Assembly (NCBI GenBank): GCA_024640365.1
Contig: JAHEFE010000011.1
Location: 1 to 64,000, forward strand
Source: Woeseiaceae bacterium
Lineage (GTDB): Bacteria > Pseudomonadota > Gammaproteobacteria > Steroidobacterales > Woeseiaceae
DNA length: 64,000 nt
Direction of reading: 5' to 3'
Part shown: positions 36,907 to 46,156 of the stretch, one piece after another
How positions within the stretch are numbered: the stretch's first letter is position 1
How the letters are laid out: each line of letters opens with the position of its first letter
Translations under genes and position numbers: made by a program
The notes under the pieces: generated by a model
What the model was told of the DNA's origin: nothing
The model's input: only the letters and a program-made list of their open reading frames with translations
The model's database searches: none

Positions 36907-36929
36907 CGACCTCCGGTTGCTGCCGCAGG

Positions 36930-37637
36930 CTAGTCAGATTCTTGTGTTGGTATTACGGCAACTGTCAATTTTGCCGTCTCCGCGATCGGTCCACTAGCGT
37001 CAGAAAACTTCGCGGCGTAGACGAACTCTACTGCCTCCGCAGAAACGCCACTTAATATGCCTGTTCCACCGGTAACTTTTGCGGTGCCGAGAGCGTTTGG
37101 CCCAACAGTCATATTACCGAACCACACTCCTTCCCACTCACCAGCATCACCAAACTTTATCAGGCTATTCAGCTTTGCGGGAATGATGACGCCCATCAGG
37201 TAGGGCCACTGATTTTCAGTTTGCTCTATAAATGCACTGCCCGCGTTTTTTGCATAAAGATGCCAAACACTGTTAACCAGCATTTTCCCGCCAAGAACAC
37301 GGCTCTCGTCAGATAATGATGAAAACTTGACACCAACACCGACAGCCTTGTTTTCACTGTCGTGCAGTACCGTCACCAATGCCTCCGTGTCCCCAATTGT
37401 AGGCTCCCACAGTTCCTGCACCTTTACAGGAAAGGGCCGCACTCGTGAATTACCGTTATTCGTAAACAGCAATGAATGAGTCGGGTTCAGCGAATAATTA
37501 AATTCGAAGCGTTGCGCATCGACCACTGCGAGCGGCGAAACTGTATGCGCCTTACCCATCGGGTTGAAATAAAGCGCGGTCAGGAATAGCACACAACCCG
37601 AAACGAACCCAAGCAATAATGACATCCAATTCTTCAT
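36930..37637 (-). CDS. Membrane-anchored protein of unknown function, second of a tandem pair
   Basis: A 235-residue protein with an N-terminal membrane anchor (about 5-25) and an otherwise beta-rich extracytoplasmic domain. It overlaps the gene before it by ATGA at 37634-37637. Near the C-terminus it has GTGILSGVSAEAVEF, resembling GTGNFEGVTGELTERF in its neighbour, so the two may be distant paralogues with a barrel-like G-x-F-x-G-V turn as in allene-oxide-cyclase-like folds. That relationship is inference. No named family is recognised. Confidence 0.7.
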   Translation of the reverse strand: MKNWMSLLLGFVSGCVLFLTALYFNPMGKAHTVSPLAVVDAQRFEFNYSLNPTHSLLFTNNGNSRVRPFPVKVQELWEPTIGDTEALVTVLHDSENKAVGVGVKFSSLSDESRVLGGKMLVNSVWHLYAKNAGSAFIEQTENQWPYLMGVIIPAKLNSLIKFGDAGEWEGVWFGNMTVGPNALGTAKVTGGTGILSGVSAEAVEFVYAAKFSDASGPIAETAKLTVAVIPTQESD

Positions 37638-38197
37638 TGCGCTTGCCCCGCACTCTGGGTCAAAAACGACAATTCAATGGCGCTCTCCGGTTCCAGTGAC
37701 AAACCGGCATCTTTTACGAAGCGCTCCGTAAGTTCTCCGGTAACTCCTTCAAAATTACCTGTCCCTTGTTTGATAGAACCGAGATATGCCCCGTCCGCAG
37801 TTCTTTCGCCAGACATCGCGACATAGATGTTGCCGCGGGCAGGCAAATGTAGCAGCCATTCAGATATTCGTTCTTTGGCTAAGTCCGAGCTAACCATGCG
37901 ACTGGCGACTCCGATGACACGGCCGTTGATATCCCGAATCTTGAAGATATTGACCTGCATTCCAGGTAGAAATGAGGCGGCACTCCAATCGAGGTTGTCA
38001 GGTGTGGGATTTTGCTCGCTATCATCCAGGACGATATCCCGCGGGACGTTTATGCGAAACACTTCCTGACTGTAACCGTTAGGAATAACTTTGATTTGTG
38101 AGTTTTCACGCGTAAGCGCAACTGGATGGTATAGAGAAAAACCACCCCAAACAGTTGCTGCGCCAAGAAGGGCGCCCAAAAGGAATCTCTTAATCAC
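37634..38197 (-). CDS. Membrane-anchored protein of unknown function, first of a tandem pair
   Basis: A 187-residue protein starting at GTG 38195-38197, with an N-terminal anchor (about 3-22) and a beta-rich domain beyond. The C-terminal part includes the segment IKQGTGNFEGVTGELTERF. It is translationally coupled through ATGA to the second gene of the pair and probably shares its function. Unknown; likely a periplasmic accessory or lipocalin-like binding protein. Confidence 0.68.
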   Translation of the reverse strand: MIKRFLLGALLGAATVWGGFSLYHPVALTRENSQIKVIPNGYSQEVFRINVPRDIVLDDSEQNPTPDNLDWSAASFLPGMQVNIFKIRDINGRVIGVASRMVSSDLAKERISEWLLHLPARGNIYVAMSGERTADGAYLGSIKQGTGNFEGVTGELTERFVKDAGLSLEPESAIELSFLTQSAGQAQ

Positions 38198-38426
38198 TGT
38201 ATGCTGGCTCGCGTCTGTTGCATTTGTTGTTTTGCCAATTGCATGGAAACCGAGGCTTAAGTTTAGTTAAATTGGACCCAGCTTCCCAATACGGCTCAGC
38301 AAATATGTGACTTGGCGCACAATCCACGGCTGACGGTACGAAAATTTTCACAATATCGATCACATTCCCCATGCAAACTTACCGTTCTCGGGTTCGCGAA
38401 TAGTTTATTTTTATTGGTGCTAAAAT

Positions 38427-38453
38427 ATTACGCCTGAGATTATTTTGCGTAAT
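38427..38453 (-). terminator. Weak terminator-like hairpin at the gshA 3' end
   Basis: Inverted arms ATTACGC and GCGTAAT with a 13-base spacer contain the gshA stop codon in the loop. On the minus strand a short ATTTTA run follows. Only a weak terminator is implied. Confidence 0.3.
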
Positions 38454-40005
38454 TTGCAAGGAATTGATCAAAACCCATCGTATCGGCGAGTTCGATTTGT
38501 TGTTGCTCACGAATTGATTTGACGGTTTCTTGTTCGAACTCTGCATGCCTTTGAGCGTCAATGGGGGCGAGTGAGCGAAAATATTCCCGATGACCGTGCG
38601 CACTCTGCAGTGCGTACTCGGTGAACGACATACCCGTATCTGATAACTCTTGAAGAAGTCGTGCAGAAGGTGTCGCGTCCTGGTGCTCGACGAGCGTCTT
38701 GAAACCCTCAACTGCCTGAGCAAAATTTGTGTCGCCATCACCCTGATCAATCAACTCCGCCACTGACGCAACTTTACTGAAGATTTCACTCGCCCAGCTT
38801 TTTAGAGAAACCTCCCGGCCCGCTCTTTGCAATGTCAGGCCAGGCGTTCTTCCCTTCCGAGCAACCAATGAGTGGTTGGCAACTGCATGATTCAATTCGT
38901 CATCCGAAAAATAGGGGCTATCTTCCAGCAAGCAGTACAACAAAAACGCCTCCATGAAACGAAGCTCATTTTGACTAATACCGGCCGGGTCAAAGATGTT
39001 CACATCGAGCGAACGAATTTCAACGTACTCGATACCCGCGCGCTCTAGCGCGTCGGTTGGTTTTTCCCCTGACATAGCAACGCGCTTGGGGCGCACTGGT
39101 GAATAATATTCATTCTCTATCTGGAGTAAATTGGCATTCAATTGTCGATACTCGCCGTCTACTTTTACGCCAAGCTCCTCGTAATGACGCAGTGGCGTGT
39201 GTATGGCTTTGCGAAGATCAGTAATATATTCGTCCAAAAAATTTAGTGAAATACTGACGCGTGACTGAGTTTTATTGCTGTACCCCAAATCACTCATTCG
39301 TAATGATGTTCCAAAGGGCTCATACAACGTATCTTTATCCAAGATCGCTATTCCCGCGTTCTCGGCCCCGGCAAAACATCGTGCAACCGCCGGCGAAGAC
39401 CCAAATAGGTAGAGAACCAGCCAGCCCATGCGGCGAAAATTTCTGATCAGGCCAAGATAGGCCTCTGAGCGGCACGCAGCGGAGTCGCCGCCGGTCTCGC
39501 AGATTTCCTGGTGGAACAGCCAAAACTGGTCTGGCACCGAATAATTAAAGTGCACGCCGGCAATGGTCTGCATCAATCTGCCATAGCGTAGTCCAAGGCC
39601 ATTGCGATACAAGGTCTTCATTCGCCCCAGGTTTGAACTACCGTAGTGGGCCAATGGAACTTCCGCATCGCTCGCGATGCAGCAAGGCATACTCGCCACC
39701 CACAACAATTCGTCATCCAGGTTTTCAAAAGTAAACTGATGTATATCGCAGAGAAAACGAAGCGTTTCCCAGCTATGAGTAAATGCTGGCGTAACAAACT
39801 CGAGTAGTGATTCAGAGAAATCGGTGGTGATAAATTTGTTGGTCAGTGGAGAGCCCAGCCCCGCAGGATGCAAGCGCCTGGACAATTCGCCGTTCGGGCT
39901 GACCCGTAGTGCTTCCTTCTCGATGCCTTTACGCCCGCCCCAAAGGGTTTCTGGCTGACCCCTGGAAACCAATTGCGCTATGCGCTTATCGAAAATCGAG
40001 CTCAA
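38440..40005 (-). CDS. gshA: Glutamate-cysteine ligase (gamma-glutamylcysteine synthetase)
   Basis: Catalyses the first, rate-limiting step of glutathione synthesis. The 521-residue product matches the E. coli GshA class: the N-terminal GGRKGIEKEALRV segment with its ATP/glutamate residues, TTDFSESLLEFVTP, and the EYVEIRSLDVN strand. The start is TTG 40003-40005, supported by AGGTAGG 7 bp upstream; no ATG in frame gives a better N-terminus. gshB is not in the window. Confidence 0.94.
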   Translation of the reverse strand: MSSIFDKRIAQLVSRGQPETLWGGRKGIEKEALRVSPNGELSRRLHPAGLGSPLTNKFITTDFSESLLEFVTPAFTHSWETLRFLCDIHQFTFENLDDELLWVASMPCCIASDAEVPLAHYGSSNLGRMKTLYRNGLGLRYGRLMQTIAGVHFNYSVPDQFWLFHQEICETGGDSAACRSEAYLGLIRNFRRMGWLVLYLFGSSPAVARCFAGAENAGIAILDKDTLYEPFGTSLRMSDLGYSNKTQSRVSISLNFLDEYITDLRKAIHTPLRHYEELGVKVDGEYRQLNANLLQIENEYYSPVRPKRVAMSGEKPTDALERAGIEYVEIRSLDVNIFDPAGISQNELRFMEAFLLYCLLEDSPYFSDDELNHAVANHSLVARKGRTPGLTLQRAGREVSLKSWASEIFSKVASVAELIDQGDGDTNFAQAVEGFKTLVEHQDATPSARLLQELSDTGMSFTEYALQSAHGHREYFRSLAPIDAQRHAEFEQETVKSIREQQQIELADTMGFDQFLANYAK

Positions 40006-40285
40006 TTAACACCTACCTCTGGCTGCCTTTGGCCTGAAGCGTTTTCTAGGGCATCAGGAGCAGCCCCGACTATACCTCCACCCACCAACAGTGCCAACGA
40101 TTTCAAAGACCTCAGCGGAGCCACCATAGCCGTTATTGGTCGTTACCATGTCGTTCTTGGAGCATGGGCGCGCACGTAATCGCCAGCGCTGGTGGAGAGC
40201 CATATGCCAAGATAAACATTATGGCGAAATTGGTAGTAACATGACCGCGAGCCGACATTCGCTACAAGAGGGGGATCAAGAGATC

Positions 40286-40693
40286 ATGGCTGATTCAAAA
40301 ATGCGTCGACTGCTCGATCGCGGCAGTGAGAAATCAACGCTCATAAGTGATGGCTGTAAAATCACTGGCAATATCGCCGGGAGCGGAAGTTATTTCATCA
40401 GCGGACATGTCGACGGTGACTGTGATATCGAAGGCTCATTAACCATTTCTCAAAATGGTCTTTGGACTGGCGGTATCCGTGCCAGGAATATTGTTATTGC
40501 CGGAACAGTTGAAGGAGACGTTTGCGCCGCGGGCAAAGTTGAAATCAATCAGAGCGCACGCATAAACGGATCCGTAACCGGTGTGTCCATTGCAGTTGCC
40601 GAGGGCGCAATCGTTCAAGGCACCATGCAGACCAGCGGCAAACATGAGCCGCAGCAATTTCAGGAAAAACGGGGATCCGACAAGCAAAAATGA
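40286..40693 (+). CDS. Bactofilin (polymer-forming cytoskeletal protein)
   Basis: The 135-residue product contains a right-handed beta-helix made of short repeats with a central GxI/GxV rhythm (FISGHVDGDCDIEG, IVIAGTVEGDVCAAG, INGSVTGVSIAV). This is the bactofilin/DUF583 domain, which polymerises without nucleotide and helps in cell shape, motility or polar organisation. The start chosen is ATG 40286, preceded by AAGAG; upstream ATGs at 40241 and 40136 are possible. The short disordered N- and C-terminal tails are typical. Neighbouring genes do not indicate a particular role. Confidence 0.8.
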   Translation: MADSKMRRLLDRGSEKSTLISDGCKITGNIAGSGSYFISGHVDGDCDIEGSLTISQNGLWTGGIRARNIVIAGTVEGDVCAAGKVEINQSARINGSVTGVSIAVAEGAIVQGTMQTSGKHEPQQFQEKRGSDKQK

Positions 40694-40992
40694 GGTCGCC
40701 GGACTGGCTAGCGCGCCACGCCGCCTGCCAACTAACAATACCGGCCCAATCATGGAGTAGCGATGCTATTTCTTCATATGCATTATTTATCCCACTAATG
40801 CAAATTTAGTGATGAGTGAGAATGAGTTGTGGGGTGCTAAACTGACTACCGTGTTCGAGCACGATGATCTTCAATACTGACAGACAGAATCTCGAACCGG
40901 GTCAAGAACGATCACTAAAAATAAAACAAAGGTCTTAGCGGCGTGCGGAAATAAGCCATGTTGCTGCGACTGACCCAGGAAAGTCTCATAAG

Positions 40993-43446
40993 ATGCCTAA
41001 TACACTTCTACCCAGATATCGATTATTAGCGTTAGCGCTGGCGATGACCGTGATGGGCGTTTTGCTGACGGTATTCTACATCCAATACAACAGAACGGCT
41101 GGCGAGCTATTGCAAATCAGCATTGATGAGCAAAGACAAATACTTGAAGCAAGTTTTGAGCGCCGTGCACGCGCCCAACTACATCAAGTCGCGCATAAGT
41201 TTGGTGACGTTGAGAATGCGGAAGACAGCAACGTCATTCAACGAATTCTCAACGACTCCCTGGAACACAACGCGAACTTTTCGGGACTGCGCCTGATAAC
41301 AAACGACGGCCGCGACATTTCTTCTGGAGACATTCCGGAAATGGAAGTCTCCGATAATGCAAAATGGTTACCCGATAAAATGCTCCTGACTTACCAGGTT
41401 GATGTCAGCGATGTGTCGCTTGGGTTGCTGGAAGGTAGCTTTGCCGATGACAGTCTAAAAACCGATCTCTATGATTTCACCGAAAGAATGCGCAACAAGG
41501 ATCTGGAGCGAAAGCAAAATACGCTCTTTTGGATTGCGGCCGCCTCCCTGCTAAGCCTCACTGGAATCGGAGTATTGATTTGGGTAATCGCCAATAATTT
41601 TTCTCGACGCGTCACAGCGATCAAGGAAGAGGTGCGAAAGTTGAGCAGTGCCGATTACGGTGAACCTCTCCCACGCCAGCAAGGTGACGAGCTGGGGGAG
41701 CTCGCACGTGTCTTTAATGACATGCGGGACAGGCTTCGTGACACAACCATTTCCAGAGACTATCTGGATAATGTACTAAGGAACATGAATGAAGCCATTG
41801 TAATTACGTCTGGAGACGGCGTTATTGTGCGAGTCAATGATGCCTTGTTACGTATGCTCCATTTTAGTGAAGACGAATTGATGGGCACGCCGCTCGCAGA
41901 CATTATCGACGTTAAGCAGGGAGGAGCATTAACCGTCGAAGAACATATGGAAATACCGCACGAAGCATTTTTTCTAACGAAAGAAGGCACGTCGCTGCCC
42001 GTGTCCTACACAGGCTCAACAATTACCCCGGGCGAAGGCATGGTGGGTCGGCATATCTACGCAGCGCAGAATACAACCGAGAGACGCCGCGCCGAACAAC
42101 GCATTCGTTATCTTGCCAGAATAGACGCGCTCACCAAAGTGCCCAACCGAATGCAGTTTCAGCATTTGTTGCAACGAGCCATAGCGCGCTCCCGTCGCGC
42201 GCAGCGCAGAATTTCGTTGCTGTACATAGACATTGATCATTTCAAAGAAATCAATGACACATTTGGCCACTTAGCGGGCGACGCAACGCTTGAAACGCTG
42301 ACTGAACGACTGACGGCCGCCCTTCCGGAACAATCTATTATTGGCCGACTTGCTGGTGACGAATTCGCGATTATCGTTAATGACGGCGAAAGCACTTTAG
42401 CTGCGAATTCTGAATCGCTCGACCTACTCGCGCGCGGCCTGCTAGATAGATTAGCAGAGCCCTTTTACGTGCAGGGCCAGGAGGTCTTCATGACCGCCAG
42501 CATGGGCATCGCACACTACCCCGAAGATGCCGCGAATGTAATAGACCTGATTCGAAATGCAGACGCAGCCCTCTATCATTCCAAGAAAGCCGGCGGCAAT
42601 GTTTTCTCTAGCTATGCGCCTGAAATGAATGAAGCGGCAGTAGAGCGGCTAATGACCAAGAGCAAATTGAAGCGCGCGTTCGAGCGCAATGAATTACTGG
42701 TACATTATCAACCCAAGTACAATATTGAAACCGGAGCGATTTTTGGCGCGGAAGCGCTGGTCCGTTGGGAATTGCCGGAACGCGGCTTAATCTTACCGTC
42801 AGACTTTATACCGCTTGCTGAAGAAACCAATCTAATTATTGAAATTGGCGAATGGGTTCTAAACAGGGTGTGCGCAGATTTCCGCTACTGGCAACACTCC
42901 GTAGGCTCGCCTGGAAGAGTGTCGGTCAATCTTTCGTTAAAACAACTCAAACAGCCCAATTTCATCGCACGTATTAGCGAAATATTGAAGCGCCACGGCG
43001 TTTCGCCGACATCATTGGAGCTGGAAATAACCGAAACGACATTGATGGAAAATCCTGAGCGCACTATTAAAATTCTCAATGAGCTTTACGCGCTTGGATT
43101 GCACCTTGCGATCGATGATTTCGGTACTGGCTACTCGTCGCTCAGCGCTTTGCAGCAATTCCCTATCGACACATTGAAAATTGACCAGTCTTTCGTGAGA
43201 GATGTCGTCAGCAACCCCGATGACGCAACGATTGTTGGCACAATAATTCACATGGGACGCAGCTTGAAGATGGCCGTAGTCGCAGAAGGTGTCGAGACCG
43301 AACAGCAATTGAATTTTCTGCAGACCCAGGACTGCACCTATGTGCAAGGACATTTATTTGGCGACGCGATGAGCGCCGACAACTACCTTGAACTACTACT
43401 GTCGCAGGCAGAGGGGACTGACTCTCACCGGGCTCTGTTCACATAG
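40993..43446 (+). CDS. Membrane-bound bifunctional GGDEF/EAL protein with HAMP and PAS domains
   Basis: An 817-residue sensor for cyclic-di-GMP signalling. Membrane segments at about 11-31 and 178-200 bracket a periplasmic sensor of 145 residues. HAMP follows (about 200-250), then PAS (about 255-365), GGDEF (about 370-540) and EAL (about 555-805). The cyclase site reads AGDEF (454-458), and no RxxD inhibitory site stands at the usual place. The phosphodiesterase side is canonical: EAL at 587-589, then IDDFGTGYSSL. It could synthesise, degrade or both; an intact EAL motif favours hydrolysis. Periplasmic ligand unknown. Confidence 0.93.
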   Translation: MPNTLLPRYRLLALALAMTVMGVLLTVFYIQYNRTAGELLQISIDEQRQILEASFERRARAQLHQVAHKFGDVENAEDSNVIQRILNDSLEHNANFSGLRLITNDGRDISSGDIPEMEVSDNAKWLPDKMLLTYQVDVSDVSLGLLEGSFADDSLKTDLYDFTERMRNKDLERKQNTLFWIAAASLLSLTGIGVLIWVIANNFSRRVTAIKEEVRKLSSADYGEPLPRQQGDELGELARVFNDMRDRLRDTTISRDYLDNVLRNMNEAIVITSGDGVIVRVNDALLRMLHFSEDELMGTPLADIIDVKQGGALTVEEHMEIPHEAFFLTKEGTSLPVSYTGSTITPGEGMVGRHIYAAQNTTERRRAEQRIRYLARIDALTKVPNRMQFQHLLQRAIARSRRAQRRISLLYIDIDHFKEINDTFGHLAGDATLETLTERLTAALPEQSIIGRLAGDEFAIIVNDGESTLAANSESLDLLARGLLDRLAEPFYVQGQEVFMTASMGIAHYPEDAANVIDLIRNADAALYHSKKAGGNVFSSYAPEMNEAAVERLMTKSKLKRAFERNELLVHYQPKYNIETGAIFGAEALVRWELPERGLILPSDFIPLAEETNLIIEIGEWVLNRVCADFRYWQHSVGSPGRVSVNLSLKQLKQPNFIARISEILKRHGVSPTSLELEITETTLMENPERTIKILNELYALGLHLAIDDFGTGYSSLSALQQFPIDTLKIDQSFVRDVVSNPDDATIVGTIIHMGRSLKMAVVAEGVETEQQLNFLQTQDCTYVQGHLFGDAMSADNYLELLLSQAEGTDSHRALFT

Positions 43447-43621
43447 ACTCATTCCAAGCGGCCCTAGCGCCATCACAGCAGCTATAACTTACTGACTTTG
43501 CGCATTATTTTTCGGCACTTTTCACGCGCTTGGAAAACTGCTTAAATATTCAACCCCGACACCCAACCAATGGCACAAATCGAACGAATGACCGTCGATG
43601 CCGATTGAGAATACGTTAACT

Positions 43622-43996
43622 ATGAATAAATTGATCAGAACAGCCATACTTTTCACCCTACTTGTGGGCTCTACCGCCGCTGTGGCTTGTGACTATCCGG
43701 ATCGCGCCCAGCTACCAAATGGCTCGACTGCGACGAAACAGGAAATGATTGATGGCGTCAAATCGATCAAAGCGTGGCAACAAGCATTGGTCGAATATCG
43801 CGTGTGTATAGATGATGAGACAAATTCGCAGATCGCCGCTCTCGCCGAGACCGGAGCCTCAGCTGAGGAGCAAGCAGCGGGCGCCGAGGCTCTCAAGAAA
43901 AAGCTGATTGAAAAACATGATGCTAGTGTAGAGGACGAACAGACGCTGGCCGCAGAGTTTAACGAGCAACTCGGACTCTATAAGCAAAGACAGTAG
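43622..43996 (+). CDS. Small secreted helical protein of unknown function
   Basis: The start is set at ATG 43622 because it begins a standard signal peptide (MNKLIRTAIL..., cleavage near AVA-C); the frame is open from ATG 43598. The mature part of about 100 residues is largely helical, with an early Cys-Asp-Tyr and a second Cys in YRVCIDD that may form a disulfide. A long acidic helix follows. No family recognised. It is followed by the convergent psp operon. Confidence 0.68.
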   Translation: MNKLIRTAILFTLLVGSTAAVACDYPDRAQLPNGSTATKQEMIDGVKSIKAWQQALVEYRVCIDDETNSQIAALAETGASAEEQAAGAEALKKKLIEKHDASVEDEQTLAAEFNEQLGLYKQRQ

Positions 43997-44110
43997 TTAG
44001 CTTGGCGAAAAGCAGCGGTCGTCGTGAGAAGCTGGTTTATTGCTAAGTTTTCGCACTCGCCGCTGTTTTTTGTTGCAATCCATCAATGCGCATCATTCAG
44101 GCCCGCTCTC

Positions 44111-44332
44111 TTATAGGGAATCGATCTGCTTTTTCAGATCGACGCTCTTTTCGGTAACAATTCGTTCCAATACCCGAATACGCTCTTCCAGGCGTTCAAT
44201 TTTCTCCATCGCTTCATCAACCTCGGCGTCTCGAGATCCGCCAACGTCGCGCTTATCAATGTACGCGTGCAAAATCCTGAAGAAACCTGCCAAAGCGATT
44301 ATGCAGATAACGAATACAAATGTGCCGTTCAT
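44111..44332 (-). CDS. PspB-like small membrane protein at the end of the psp operon
   Basis: A 73-residue protein with one N-terminal membrane segment (about 4-22) and a C-terminal coiled coil (LEERIRVLERIVTEK) that resembles the end of PspB. It follows the second PspC gene by 33 bp. It is probably a second PspB-like or PspD-like component of the membrane stress complex, though identity is not certain. AGGA lies 8 bp before ATG 44330-44332. Confidence 0.75.
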   Translation of the reverse strand: MNGTFVFVICIIALAGFFRILHAYIDKRDVGGSRDAEVDEAMEKIERLEERIRVLERIVTEKSVDLKKQIDSL

Positions 44333-44365
44333 ATTAATTTCCTGTTAAGTGCACCAGGATGCTTA

Positions 44366-44752
44366 TCAAAGTTTCCTGAACTCCTGATCCAGTGTATATC
44401 TTGATGAGGTTACATACCGCTCGATTTTCGCGAGCCTGCTCTCCATGGCCTGAAAGCGCCTGCGCACCTCTCCCATGGTGCGACGCGGTTCGGCCCGCAG
44501 CGCACGTCTGAATTCGGGGTCGTATTCATCGTACCGCGGATCCGCAGAGCGCGCCGGCACGAGTAGTACGACACCAACATAAATTAGCAATGTCATGGGC
44601 ATCGCAACCAGAAAGGCAATAAACACAAGCAGCCTGGTTACCCGAAGGTTGAATCCGAAGTAATCAGCGAGTCCTGCACACACGCCGCCAATCATTGCAT
44701 TGCTTCGACTCCGATAGAAACGCCGGGTAGGAATAGACTGATGATTTCTCAT
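44366..44752 (-). CDS. PspC-domain membrane protein (second copy)
   Basis: The 128-residue product begins at ATG 44750-44752 (ATGA overlap with the upstream pspC). It carries a PspC domain (GGVCAGLADYFGFN and a membrane hairpin, about residues 20-65) and then a basic C-terminal tail with a coiled coil. PspC proteins sense envelope stress and release PspF from PspA. Having a second, longer copy behind the first suggests a heteromeric or diversified sensor. Confidence 0.88.
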   Translation of the reverse strand: MRNHQSIPTRRFYRSRSNAMIGGVCAGLADYFGFNLRVTRLLVFIAFLVAMPMTLLIYVGVVLLVPARSADPRYDEYDPEFRRALRAEPRRTMGEVRRRFQAMESRLAKIERYVTSSRYTLDQEFRKL

Positions 44753-45045
44753 GAGTGCCTCCAATTGTTAGAACTTCCATTTTTCCGCCAGAACTCTTGC
44801 TCTGCGAAACGCCCGGAGTAAACAAGAGGCTTCGATCGAAACAAAACGGCTGCAATCAAATAGGCAATCACGCTGAAGCCCGTAAACAACCATAGGCTAA
44901 TGACAGCTACTATGCGAACCGCAATAACACCAAAACCACAATAGTCCGCAATCCCCGCGCAGACTCCGAAGATCCAGCCGTTCTCTCTGTCTTTATAGAG
45001 GCGGCGTGCATACTCGAATGACGAGCGACCGTCGTAACGACTCAT
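44749..45045 (-). CDS. pspC: PspC-domain membrane protein
   Basis: The start chosen is ATG 45043-45045, overlapping the pspB stop as ATGA and preceded by GGAGGAAGAGG. The 98-residue protein has the PspC motif GVCAGIADYCGFG and a hydrophobic pair (about 40-65). It is the membrane sensor of the phage shock response. It lies between pspB and a second PspC-domain gene. Confidence 0.88.
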   Translation of the reverse strand: MSRYDGRSSFEYARRLYKDRENGWIFGVCAGIADYCGFGVIAVRIVAVISLWLFTGFSVIAYLIAAVLFRSKPLVYSGRFAEQEFWRKNGSSNNWRHS

Positions 45046-45278
45046 TGCCTCTTCCTCCATTCCGGTGACTCGTTATCCAAAATGACTTCCAGTGATTCGA
45101 GTCGAGTTTCAATTCTCTGGGACAGACTCCACAGATCCTGCATTAACTGCTCATCACCACCTGATATTTCGCGCATCTGTTTCCACTTGGTTATGAAGTG
45201 CAAAATAATCAGAAACGGTGCCGGAATTGCCAGAAAAACAATTAACGCGACTAATGCCAAATGCGATACAGAGTCCAT
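45042..45278 (-). CDS. pspB: Phage shock protein B
   Basis: A 78-residue membrane protein with one N-terminal membrane helix (about 7-28) and a C-terminal coiled coil ending in SLEVILDNESPEW, matching the LESIL...HPNW ending of PspB. ATG 45276-45278 lies just after the pspA stop. It partners PspC to relay envelope stress. Confidence 0.85.
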   Translation of the reverse strand: MDSVSHLALVALIVFLAIPAPFLIILHFITKWKQMREISGGDEQLMQDLWSLSQRIETRLESLEVILDNESPEWRKRQ

Positions 45279-45281
45279 CAC

Positions 45282-45968
45282 TTACTCACCACCGCTCGTC
45301 GCGGATTTATGAGCTGCGACCCGTTGCTTCAATTCGTCAAACTCTTTGCCAATTGACTCCTCGGCCTCCAGCCCTGCGAATTCATGATGCAAATCCTTGG
45401 GTAGGCCCAGGTCATAAGCCTCGATTCGACCCTCAACATCGTCTATGCGACGGGTATATTGCTCAAAGCGAACAAGCGCATCGTCGATTTTGTAGTCGTG
45501 AATCTTGCGTCGCGCCGCGAGCCTGCTGGTCGCAGTTTTATGTCGAGATAACAAAGCTTTCTGCCTGACTTTGGCATCCTTCAACTTGCTCTCGAGCTTG
45601 GCAATATCTTCGTTAAGTTTTGCCAGACCGTCATCAACAGCAGCGTAGTCACTTTTCAACGCGTCCACTGCAGCAGCCGTGCGTGACTTTTCAACTAACG
45701 CCGCTTTTGCCAGGTCCTCACGACCTTTACGCAAAGCTAGCTCCGCCTTCGCGTCCCAGTCATCGACTTCGCCCTCGATAGCGGCAAGCTTTCTATTCAG
45801 ATCCTTTTTATCAGCGATCGACCGCGCCGCTGCCGAGCGAACCTCAACCAGCGTATCCTCCATTTCCTGAATCATCAGGCGAACGATTTTTTCCGGATCT
45901 TCCGCCTTGTCCAGGATCGCGTTGATATTGGAGTTCACGATGTCACTGAATCTCGTGAATATGCCCAT
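45282..45968 (-). CDS. pspA: Phage shock protein A
   Basis: A 228-residue ESCRT-III-like coiled-coil protein that binds inner membranes and represses PspF when unstressed. It starts MGIFTRFSDIVNSNINAIL, the amphipathic N-terminal helix typical of PspA, then is almost entirely helical. GAGGA lies about 6 bp before ATG 45966-45968. First gene of a five-gene operon transcribed away from pspF under a sigma-54 promoter. Confidence 0.95.
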   Translation of the reverse strand: MGIFTRFSDIVNSNINAILDKAEDPEKIVRLMIQEMEDTLVEVRSAAARSIADKKDLNRKLAAIEGEVDDWDAKAELALRKGREDLAKAALVEKSRTAAAVDALKSDYAAVDDGLAKLNEDIAKLESKLKDAKVRQKALLSRHKTATSRLAARRKIHDYKIDDALVRFEQYTRRIDDVEGRIEAYDLGLPKDLHHEFAGLEAEESIGKEFDELKQRVAAHKSATSGGE

Positions 45969-46007
45969 GTGTTTGTCCTCTGGAATTAGTAAGTACAGCT
46001 ACTACAA

Positions 46008-46023
46008 AGCACATTCCGTGCCA
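46008..46023 (-). promoter_or_regulatory. Sigma-54 (-24/-12) promoter of the psp operon
   Basis: On the minus strand TGGCACGGAATGTGCT matches TGGCACG-N4-TTGCW at all but one fixed base. The predicted start site near 45998 gives a leader of about 30 bases before pspA. PspF, a sigma-54 activator, is encoded divergently. Confidence 0.85.
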
Positions 46024-46100
46024 ACTGCTTAACCACTCGATAACTGTCTGTTTTAATAGAATATTTTGTAGGAACTTTTTGGCTAGTCCAATACTGAGAT

Positions 46101-46137
46101 ATGGTGGTTTTTAATAATTATTATTACTTTTCACCAT
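46101..46137. promoter_or_regulatory. Inverted repeat in the pspF-pspA intergenic region; candidate activator site
   Basis: ATGGTG (46101-46106) and CACCAT (46132-46137) are six-base inverted arms around an AT-rich 25-base spacer, about 105-140 bp upstream of the predicted pspA start site. Location suits PspF upstream activating sequences or an AT-rich bending site. The assignment is inference. Confidence 0.35.
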
Positions 46138-46156
46138 TTTTTATTATTATTGACCG

